DNA of 64,000 nucleotides. Source: Acinetobacter halotolerans (GTDB lineage: Bacteria > Pseudomonadota > Gammaproteobacteria > Pseudomonadales > Moraxellaceae). Position numbers and translations under genes: made by a program. The notes below the pieces were generated by a model. That model did not search any database. It was given only the letters and a program-made list of their open reading frames with translations, and was not told the DNA's origin. The stretch covers positions 36,165-100,164 of the forward strand of contig NZ_SGIM01000012.1 of assembly GCF_004208515.1 (NCBI RefSeq), in the 5' to 3' direction. Shown here one piece after another: positions 56,861-64,000 of this stretch; position 1 is the stretch's first letter; every line of letters starts with the position of its first letter.

Positions 56861-58276
56861 TTGGATTTTTTGAATTTTGATATAGCAATCAATATTGAGG
56901 AAATCAACAATAAAGACTCATTAAATCAAAAAAGCAATAACCACTCTAGAAAAGAAATTAGTTTAGTTAATAATTTCAATATCTGTTTCTTGGAGCAAGA
57001 AATTTATGGTAACGCTATAATAAAGGGTATTTCATACAATGAAAAAAATTATTGATGAGAAAAACCTTAACAATGCAATTAAAGCTGAATATCCACATAT
57101 AAAAACAGAATTTCTTTAGCGGAAATGAAAAAGTTCTGGGTGTTTGAAACAGTTAGTGTTTTTTTCGAAAAAGGTGAGTTAATTGAGTTATAGTCAGGTG
57201 AGACTGAAAATGGAGTACGATTCATTCAGGAAAAACAGAAAATACATATTAAAAAATTAATTAATCAAAATGCATCTTTTTTACATGACCAAATTTTAGA
57301 TACTGGTGAATTTGTTTATGGCTATTTTCCAGCTTTAAACAATGAGATCAAAAGCTATAATACTGTACGACATTGCACTTCAGCTTACGCTCTTATTGAA
57401 ACTTTTGAAATTGAAAATAATAAAGATTTTTGGCCTAAAATTAATTTAGCTATTCAATATTCTTTAGATAACTTTTATAAAAATATAAATATAGAGAAAG
57501 ATACAGCGCATATGATTGACTCTCCTTTAAGAGACTCTGAAATAAAGTTTGGGGGGGGGAAATGCCGCAGCAATATTGATGTTATATAAATATCAAGAGA
57601 TAACAAATATCAAGCTTATGCTGAAAAAAATAGCGAATGAAATTCTTTCCATGATTAATAAAAATGGAGAAACAACTCATGTGTTAGAGTATACCAACTT
57701 AGAAATTAAAGAAAAGTTTCGCATTGCATATTATGATGGAGAAGCCGCACTAGCATTATTAAGACTCTATCAGATAAATAATAATGAATTACTCTTAAAA
57801 ACTGTAAAATTGATGTTCGAAATTTTTATATCAAAATCTTATGAAAAACACCATGATCATTGGTTAAGCTATTGTACAAACGAACTAACAAAAATATGTC
57901 CTGATGAAAAATACTATATATTTGGTATAAGAAACTATTTAAATCACATGGATTTTATTAAAAATAAAAAAACTGCTTATACAAATTTTTTAGAAATGAT
58001 GATATCTACATATAAAATAGTTAGAAGATTAAATATACAAGGCCATAACAAGTTATTTGAATTATCAAAATTTGAAGAGTTAAATTCTTTAATTAATTTA
58101 AGAGTCGAATTTCAACGAACTGAATTCTTTTATCTTGAAATTACAATGTATATGAAAAACCTGATAAAATATTAGGTTCTTTTTACGTTAGACATGATCG
58201 TTTCCGTACACGTATTGATGATCAAGAGCACAATTTATCTGGATATATAGCTTATTTTTTACATTTCGAGGTTTAA
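56861..58276 (+). pseudogene. Decayed gene, alpha-helical toroid-like protein, with G9 tract
   Basis: A single protein can be pieced together across several frames. Frame breaks fall in an A-run near 57042, at T-runs near 57113 and 57161, at a TAG near 57193, at a G9 tract (57551-57559) and near 58150. Joined pieces read IIKGISYNEK ... IIDEKNLNNAIKAEYPHIKT ... VFFEKGELIEL ... FVYGYFPAL ... SEIKF-GGG-NAAAILMLYKYQ ... AYYDGEAALALLRLYQ ... YVRHDRFRTRIDDQEHNLSG. The later part has the character of six-hairpin/toroid carbohydrate-active proteins, from memory only. It ends two bases before the acetyltransferase start, so it was the first gene of that operon. Confidence 0.75.
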
Positions 58277-58278
58277 AT

Positions 58279-59046
58279 ATGAATAAGAATACAAGTCTTT
58301 CATCCAATGACATTACTCAGATTGAGTTCTATAAAATCGAAGAAAAACTTCAAAAGTTAAATATAAATATGATTTTTATGAAAAAAAACCCAAAAAAAAT
58401 AGTTAAATTAAATAACGATCTAAAGATTGAAGGAAACAATAATTTTTATAACTTAGTTTCGAGTTTATGTACTATCGGTGCATTTTCATACTCTTCTTCA
58501 AATTTAGGTTATGGTGTTTCGATTGGTCGTTACTCTAGTTTAGCAACAAATATTAAAATCATGGGGGCACATCATTTTCCTGAATGGATATCTACTTCTC
58601 CACATTTTTACTCTGAACAATATCATGATATAGATCCTCTTACGACCACACATCTGGAACGTACTAAGAGAAATGTTTGTATCGGTAACGATGTATGGAT
58701 AGGTGCTGATGTTGTATTAAAAAGTAATATTACAATAGGTGATGGTGCAATTATTGCCTCTAATAGCGTTGTCACAAAAGATGTTCCTCCTTATATGATT
58801 GTGGGCGGTAATCCAGCAAAAATAATCAAAGCGAGATTTAGTGAGAGCATTATTGAAAAATTAACCAACTTAAAATGGTGGCGATTTCATAAAAATGATT
58901 TAACCGGTTTAACATTTAATCAACCACTCAACTTCATAGATAAACTTGAACAAAAAATACAATCAGATAACATAATAGAATACTCACCTACAATCATTAC
59001 AAAAAATGATTTATTACACTCAACCATCAAAAACCTTCCATATTAA
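58279..59046 (+). CDS. CatB/Vat-like hexapeptide-repeat O-acetyltransferase
   Basis: A 255-residue left-handed beta-helix acyltransferase of the xenobiotic acetyltransferase (CatB) type. Hexapeptide turns include NVCIGNDVWIGADVVLKSNI, TIGDGAIIASNSVVTKDVPP, and YMIVGGNPAKII. GAHHFPEW and SPHFYSEQ hold the loop with the likely catalytic His. In polysaccharide clusters such proteins O-acetylate sugars. GAGG nine bases before the ATG supports the start. The N-terminal 60 residues are unlike most relatives. It is followed by the glycosyltransferase after 22 bp. Confidence 0.85.
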   Translation: MNKNTSLSSNDITQIEFYKIEEKLQKLNINMIFMKKNPKKIVKLNNDLKIEGNNNFYNLVSSLCTIGAFSYSSSNLGYGVSIGRYSSLATNIKIMGAHHFPEWISTSPHFYSEQYHDIDPLTTTHLERTKRNVCIGNDVWIGADVVLKSNITIGDGAIIASNSVVTKDVPPYMIVGGNPAKIIKARFSESIIEKLTNLKWWRFHKNDLTGLTFNQPLNFIDKLEQKIQSDNIIEYSPTIITKNDLLHSTIKNLPY

Positions 59047-59068
59047 TTTTTTATAAAAATGGTTAATT

Positions 59069-60610
59069 ATGAAAACTGAATATTTCTTCTTATTCCCTAA
59101 AATTGATGAGAAAAAAAATGGGTTGGTTTTTGCCCTATTGAAACGAGCCAAAATATTATATACACAACTGGGTATAGATCCAATTATCATTACTACAGAT
59201 TTTGATCGTTATTTAGCAAAAAATTATTGGGATTTAATTTCTAATCAACTTGCGCCACCGTCAATTGGCTACCTTAATTTATATGGGAATTTACAAGGTA
59301 CACATCTGCGCCTTTCCTCTCATCTGCATCATCCACCCCAAGAAACCATGTACAATTCAAATGTTCAAAAAACTCAAATTCCGTCTACTTTAAATCAGCG
59401 TTTTCACGATAAAAATAATAAGAATTATTTATATGAAATAAGAAATCAAGAATATCCTACTCTACGTTATGTTAACACTTTCCAGAATGGCATTAAGAAT
59501 GGCCGGCTGATTTATGATACTTATGGTTTTTTAAGCTGCATTCAAATCATCAACCCTTTAACTAAAACAGTAATAACTGAAACTTATTATCACACAAATG
59601 GACATCCCGTCATTATAAAAAACTTTCAATTAAACAAAGACAACAAGAATATTCTAGTCAACATCTTTATTTTAAATAATCATGGCGTTATCACCGAAGT
59701 TTTCGACACTGAACATCAATTGATTCAATACTGGTTCTTAATGATTGCTCAGAAATATAAAGATGATTTGATGTACTTGCTAATTGATAGAGCAATTCAT
59801 TTTTATGAGCCGCTTAGAAAAATAAAACTTGATAATATGCGATTTATTGGAACCATTCATGCTACTCATTTAAATGGTAATGATATTTATAAATCTAGTA
59901 TTAATCGTCATTACCAAAGCTATTTCAAACATTCTGACTCACTTGATGCATTAGTGATACTAACAGACCGTCAGAAAGAGCATATCCAGAAGCGTTTTAG
60001 TTTAGATGAAAAACTATTCGTTATTCCTCATATTTACGAAAAAACGATTCATCAAGTTGATTTTGATAGTCGTGACCCACTTTTTTGTTTAACAGTTGCA
60101 CGTTATGACAAAGCAAAAAATTTAGATAGTTTAATTCGTGTATTTAGCAAAGTTGTTGAAGTAATTCCAAGTGCATACTTGAACATCTATGGCTTTGGTG
60201 CTGAACAAAAATTTTTACAAGCTGAAATTGATGCTCGAAATATGAGTAATCATATCAAACTAATGGGTTACAACGAAAATACTGGCCACCTGTATAATCA
60301 AGCAAGCTTATTTTTATTTTCAAGTCGATCTGAAGGTTTTGGTATGGCTGTGTTAGAAGCACTTTGTCATGGTTGTCCCGTTATTAGTTATAATATTGAT
60401 TACGGCCCTTCTGATATGATTATAGATAACAACAATGGGTACTTAATTACTTTTGAAGACGAAGAATTATTCTCTCAAAAAATTATTTCTTTATTGAAAA
60501 ATAAGCAAAAGCGGAAAGAATTTAGCGAAGCTGCTTACGCTTGTACACAACTTACAGACCAATCAAAATTTGCTCAAAAATGGCAAGAATTGTTTTTAAA
60601 GATTCAATAA
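59069..60610 (+). CDS. GT4 glycosyltransferase, TagE/GtfA-like
   Basis: A 513-residue enzyme. The N-terminal part (FPKIDEKKNGLVFALLKRAK, and a beta-meander through about residue 250 with YGNLQGTH, NPLTKTVITETYYH) resembles the extra domain of poly(glycerol-phosphate) alpha-glucosyltransferase TagE/TarM and adhesin transferase GtfA. The C-terminal GT-B half shows ARYDKAKNLDSLIRVF, IYGFGAEQ, LMGYNENT and SRSEGFGMAVLEALCHGCPV with the E-x7-E motif. It is retaining GT4. Its stop overlaps the start of the following metalloprotease relic by one base. The acceptor is unknown; an adhesin or surface polymer is plausible. Confidence 0.85.
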   Translation: MKTEYFFLFPKIDEKKNGLVFALLKRAKILYTQLGIDPIIITTDFDRYLAKNYWDLISNQLAPPSIGYLNLYGNLQGTHLRLSSHLHHPPQETMYNSNVQKTQIPSTLNQRFHDKNNKNYLYEIRNQEYPTLRYVNTFQNGIKNGRLIYDTYGFLSCIQIINPLTKTVITETYYHTNGHPVIIKNFQLNKDNKNILVNIFILNNHGVITEVFDTEHQLIQYWFLMIAQKYKDDLMYLLIDRAIHFYEPLRKIKLDNMRFIGTIHATHLNGNDIYKSSINRHYQSYFKHSDSLDALVILTDRQKEHIQKRFSLDEKLFVIPHIYEKTIHQVDFDSRDPLFCLTVARYDKAKNLDSLIRVFSKVVEVIPSAYLNIYGFGAEQKFLQAEIDARNMSNHIKLMGYNENTGHLYNQASLFLFSSRSEGFGMAVLEALCHGCPVISYNIDYGPSDMIIDNNNGYLITFEDEELFSQKIISLLKNKQKRKEFSEAAYACTQLTDQSKFAQKWQELFLKIQ

Positions 60611-61643
60611 TGAAGTTATCTAATATTTCTTGGCGTTTATTCATCTTTGTGCAATTCTTATTTTGTACTAATCTAAATGCGAGCTCATCTTGTACATCGA
60701 GTAATGCTCCTATTATTGCTCAACTCGATAAAGTTTATTATGCCAATTTAAGCCTACGTATTTTTTACACAAACACTGGTTTAAATGCTAGATCTTCATT
60801 AAAGGATGAAAATAAAAAATAATATACCTGACTATATCGAAAATATTGCAATTCAAGCCAATAGTGTTCGTATAGCATGGAATTTTTTAGGTTATCAAGA
60901 CCTTTTAAATAATCCTCGATATAAAATATTGAATATATTGATATCCATGTACGAAAATTGAATGGCTTAGGTTTAGCTTATGACGACAAACCCCACAGAC
61001 ATACGAATCATCCAATAAAGAAATGCATGTGCTCTTATTCTTGAAGTTAATAGTCAAATCACTAATTTTACAACGGAGTCTTCATTAGTCGTACATGAGC
61101 TGTTTCATCTTTATGCATATGGTTACAACATGTTTAAGCAACCGTGGCTAACAGAAAGTATTGCTGCTTGATCTGAGAGCTTAATTATTCAAGGGAATTT
61201 GGGTACATATGGTCAAAGAAATTTACCTAGTAGCATTAATAAATTGAATAAATATGTTCTCGTAAGAACTTTATAAATCCTCTCAATAATGGAATCATCT
61301 TACACTTCTCCTTGATCAATCTAAAGGCCAGTTAAATTTACCATCAAATATATCCTATGCGCGCTATGGTAATGGTCAACCAGTTTTTCGTGATCAATCG
61401 CTCAAAGGTACTCTTTTCACAAGAACTTTTTTAGAGAATCTAGGCAAGCAAGACAATCAGATTTCTAAACTTAATCATTGGAAACCGTATGAATGGAAGG
61501 AATCTCGACAACGATTGCCTGAGCTAAATGTGCAAGTACTTTCTGTTCTTTTGAAAAACATTAATCTAGTAAATAGTCAAAATAAAGAAGTTAGAGAATT
61601 TCAGCTTTTGTTAAATACCTATGCTGATGGACAAAATAAATAA
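60610..61643 (+). pseudogene. Decayed secreted metalloprotease (HExxH, gluzincin-like)
   Basis: The 5' end is intact: ATG 60610 overlaps the preceding stop, and a signal peptide (LFIFVQFLFCTNLNASS) follows. Frames then change at about 60815 (LKDENK to NNIPDYIENI) and near 60957 (TGA), with stops near 61169 and 61275. Pieces include a zinc motif VVHELFHLYAYG followed by WLTESIAA and a stop where a Trp codon is expected, giving HExxH plus a distal Glu. The end (FQLLLNTYADGQNK) is in frame to 61643. It resembles the MXAN_6640-type secreted proteases, from memory. The protein cannot be functional as read. Confidence 0.78.
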
Positions 61644-61718
61644 TTCACCCGTAATATTAATATTCTTGAATCTTTGAATCCTCTTTTTATCACAAACCAT
61701 TAATTTAAAATATAAAAA

Positions 61719-61749
61719 AAAGAGAAGGCACGCATGCCTTCTCTTTTTA
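61719..61749. terminator. Bidirectional terminator between metalloprotease relic and adhesin gene
   Basis: The stem AAAGAGAAGGCA / TGCCTTCTCTTT with a CGCA-type loop is flanked by A- and T-runs on both sides. It closes the rightward island operon and the leftward adhesin gene. Confidence 0.9.
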
Positions 61750-61777
61750 ATTAAAAATTTACATCAATGATTCTTGA

Positions 61778-64000
61778 TTAGAACAAAAGTTGATTATTTT
61801 GCAATAAGTCATCTAAGGTCACATCTGTATTTTTCAATGTGAGTAGTTCTGCAGAGTTAAACGTAGAACCACTACCATCTCTATCAATACTGATAACAGT
61901 ATCATCACCAACCTGAGTCACTGTTACAAACTGACCAATATTATCATTACCAACAGCTTGACCTGCCAATAACTCAGTAATATCAATCTTATCTCCTTCT
62001 GCCAAGTCGAAATCGGTCCATGTATCATGACCATTTCCACCTAATGCATCAGCATTATCCAGCAAATCGAAGATAACTGTATCAGCACCACCATTAGTAG
62101 TATAGGTATCATCACCAGCACTGCCTGTAATGATGTCATTACCAGCACTTGTGTTGTAATTTTCACCAGCATTAATGGTTAATGTTGCGATAGATTCATC
62201 ACCATTAGGTGCAACAAGTTTATATGTAAACTCATCATTTGCACCACCCGTTAATGCGCCATCTGTTACATCATAAGTATAGCTACCATCAGACTTGATC
62301 GATAAGGTTCCATGGTTTCCAACAAAGTCACTACCTGTACTGAGAACTTCAGTCCAAGTCGCTCCACCATCAGTTGACACGAATAGATCTGTATACACAG
62401 AGGCTAAAGTATCTGTACCAGCACCATCATCATCTGTATAAATATTACCTGATACAGCATCAATTGGTGTTTTAGTGAAGTCATCTAGATGTGTCGTTTC
62501 AATTTGTGTTGTTACTGCAACACCCCCTAACACACCAACACCTGTATTGTAACCTAGTACAAATCGATACTGGCCAGCTTCTTGCTGTTCATATACTTTG
62601 CCATTTCCATTTGAGAAAATGCCAAGGAAATCACCAAGACTATTTGCACTGATAGTATCTTTAGTCACCCAAGTTCCATTTTCAAACTTCTGGAACTGTA
62701 GTGTTAATGAACCACCGAGACCTAATCCACCCGATGTAGATGCCGAAGCAGTGATGTCTGCAAACGTATTTTCAGCTACTGTAATTACGTCCGTAATGAC
62801 TGTACCAGATTGACCGAATCCAACAAGCCAATTATGCGAGGCTGAAGGCCCAGCAGCTGTCTCAGTAATATTCGTTGCATCAACACCAATCAGATCAGCA
62901 TTATCTGTAGCCACTACAGTTACTGCATTCACTGTTGGATTTTCTGCATCCCATGTCAAGCCTAGATCACTGTTTGTACCAATTTGAATAATCAGATTAG
63001 CAGTATCAGATTTACCAGTTACTGGGTCAATCACTGTATATTCAAACACTTCGGTCTTACCGATTACCCCAACATCGCTGTTCGGCGTATAAGTGTAACT
63101 ACCATCCGGACTGATCACTAATGTACCGTAATCACCCGTAATTGTTGTTTCACCTAATACAGCTTGACCATCCACTTCGGATACAACTGCACTAGCTGGT
63201 ACATCATCTTGACCATAAGCATCATCCGTATCCGTAATGACATTACCGTCAACTGGTGTTACAGCTGTTACTGTAGGCTCCTGAGCAGTGTCATAAGACT
63301 TAATAATAATATCAGTCTCAACCCAACCCGGTAGAGTGACTGCATTGAAGCTACTCATGTCAACTTTATATTGACCACTAGTTAGACCAGATAGTTCAAG
63401 TTTAGCTACCTCACCAAAGATGCCAATAAAGTCTAGAAGACCTCCTGATGAACTACTACCAACCTCAACCCATGAACCATTTTCAAATTTAGACACTGTA
63501 ACTGAAACACTGTCAAAGAATGATGCCCACGATCCAGATGAGATTTCCAATGTAACATCAGCTATCTGATCTTCAGCAACTGTGAACTCAGTCGAACCAC
63601 TAGTTGTACCAATTACAAGTCCGAATGCACCGATGAGCCAACTATAAGAAATTGCGTTATCTAAAGTAGATTCTGTAACAGGGTACTCAAAATCAACCCC
63701 AGCTGTTACTAAATTATCTACTGCATCTACTTGGATATCTGGTGCAGTTGCTTCTGTTGGAGCAGATTCATTTCCAGCAACATCTGTCGCAGTCACATCG
63801 ACCACTTCACCATCATTTAATGGATCTGCTAACTCTACAACATAGTTACCATCTTCATCGGTAACTGCTGTACCAAGGACGTTACCGTCTTGATCCTTAA
63901 CCGTAACAGTTGAACCAGCTTCTGCTGTTCCACTTACAACCGAACCATCTTCATTGAATTCAGCTGTCGGAGCATCTGGTGCTGTAGTGTCGTCAGCTAG
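61778..64000 (-). CDS. C-terminal part of a giant Bap/LapF-type adhesin (runs off the window)
   Basis: The frame is open from 64000 to the TAA at 61778, about 740 residues, and must continue beyond the window. Order: bacterial Ig-like repeat end (VVSGTAEAGSTVTVKDQDGN, then VVDVTATDVAGNES), two related modules each with a W-L-I/V-G-F/A strand start and KFENGSWVEV or KFENGTWVTK, each followed by a VCBS-like GDYGTLVISPDGSYTYTP or GNHGTLSIKSDGSYTYDV, then an RTX-like turn (AGNDIITGSAGDDTY) and the type I secretion C-terminus ending LLQNNQLLF. It is a secreted, calcium-binding biofilm adhesin of Bap type. No T1SS genes are in view. Confidence 0.9.
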   Translation of the reverse strand, partial: LADDTTAPDAPTAEFNEDGSVVSGTAEAGSTVTVKDQDGNVLGTAVTDEDGNYVVELADPLNDGEVVDVTATDVAGNESAPTEATAPDIQVDAVDNLVTAGVDFEYPVTESTLDNAISYSWLIGAFGLVIGTTSGSTEFTVAEDQIADVTLEISSGSWASFFDSVSVTVSKFENGSWVEVGSSSSGGLLDFIGIFGEVAKLELSGLTSGQYKVDMSSFNAVTLPGWVETDIIIKSYDTAQEPTVTAVTPVDGNVITDTDDAYGQDDVPASAVVSEVDGQAVLGETTITGDYGTLVISPDGSYTYTPNSDVGVIGKTEVFEYTVIDPVTGKSDTANLIIQIGTNSDLGLTWDAENPTVNAVTVVATDNADLIGVDATNITETAAGPSASHNWLVGFGQSGTVITDVITVAENTFADITASASTSGGLGLGGSLTLQFQKFENGTWVTKDTISANSLGDFLGIFSNGNGKVYEQQEAGQYRFVLGYNTGVGVLGGVAVTTQIETTHLDDFTKTPIDAVSGNIYTDDDGAGTDTLASVYTDLFVSTDGGATWTEVLSTGSDFVGNHGTLSIKSDGSYTYDVTDGALTGGANDEFTYKLVAPNGDESIATLTINAGENYNTSAGNDIITGSAGDDTYTTNGGADTVIFDLLDNADALGGNGHDTWTDFDLAEGDKIDITELLAGQAVGNDNIGQFVTVTQVGDDTVISIDRDGSGSTFNSAELLTLKNTDVTLDDLLQNNQLLF

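Noticed and set aside
62598..62813. Plus-strand frame opposite the adhesin as a gene
   Set aside because: It arises from the repetitive Thr/Gly/Asn-rich adhesin codons and has no independent support.

Overview
The window is a stretch of chromosome from a gammaproteobacterium that is most likely an Acinetobacter. This is inferred from the low GC content, from the product set and order (panB-panC-folK-pcnB; relA-rlmD-exonuclease-cysM facing a GacS-type kinase; rsfS) and from the closeness of the proteins to Moraxellaceae types. No rRNA, tRNA, CRISPR array or intact insertion sequence was recognised.

Layout. (1) 1-14.0 kb is a mostly leftward housekeeping block: darP, an HPr/NPr protein, rapZ, panC, panB, folK, pcnB, a ComEA-like protein, mazG, then relA, rlmD, a DEDD exonuclease and cysM, interrupted by a rightward SDR gene and a small secreted protein. 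(2) 14.1-21.4 kb is rightward: a GacS/BarA hybrid kinase, a crotonase, a structured intergenic element, a tartronate semialdehyde reductase/hydroxypyruvate isomerase pair, rsfS and a second SDR. (3) 21.4-24.3 kb is the three-gene proton-translocating transhydrogenase operon, followed by 700 bp without genes. (4) At 25-27.2 kb soxR faces a RidA-family gene and an MFS transporter across a near-perfect SoxR box. (5) 27.3-31.1 kb is ectABCD (ectoine and hydroxyectoine synthesis) preceded by a MarR regulator. (6) 31.1-37.1 kb is a stress/arsenic region: a broken 3' end of arsH, a glyoxalase I/ABM monooxygenase/LysR cassette, then the ars operon arsC(Grx)-arsR-arsC(Trx)-acr3-arsH. (7) 37.5-43.5 kb is a rightward envelope cluster: a DUF4331 protein, a small lipoprotein, a TPR protein, a TonB-dependent receptor and a dedicated TonB-like protein. 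(8) 43.8-55.2 kb returns to core genes: dusA, a CHAP/NlpC-like protein, tcdA, an MFS transporter, acnA, tatD, two DUF3298-like lipoproteins and prfC. (9) 55.3-64 kb is a very AT-rich accessory island: a serine-recombinase homologue whose catalytic residues are replaced, a decayed gene carrying a G9 tract, an O-acetyltransferase, a TagE/GtfA-like glycosyltransferase, a decayed metalloprotease, and the C-terminal 740 residues of a Bap-type giant adhesin that runs off the right edge.

How the parts may work together. Regions 4-6 form a set of stress modules (redox, osmotic, electrophile, arsenic), each with its own regulator next to it. The two best candidates for undescribed biology are the self-contained DUF4331/TPR/TonB receptor/TonB-like cluster, which looks like a private outer-membrane transport system for an unknown ligand, and the adhesin-linked island, where a catalytically dead recombinase, a teichoic-acid-type glycosyltransferase and an acetyltransferase sit beside a Bap adhesin. 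Both functional readings are inferences from domains and gene order.
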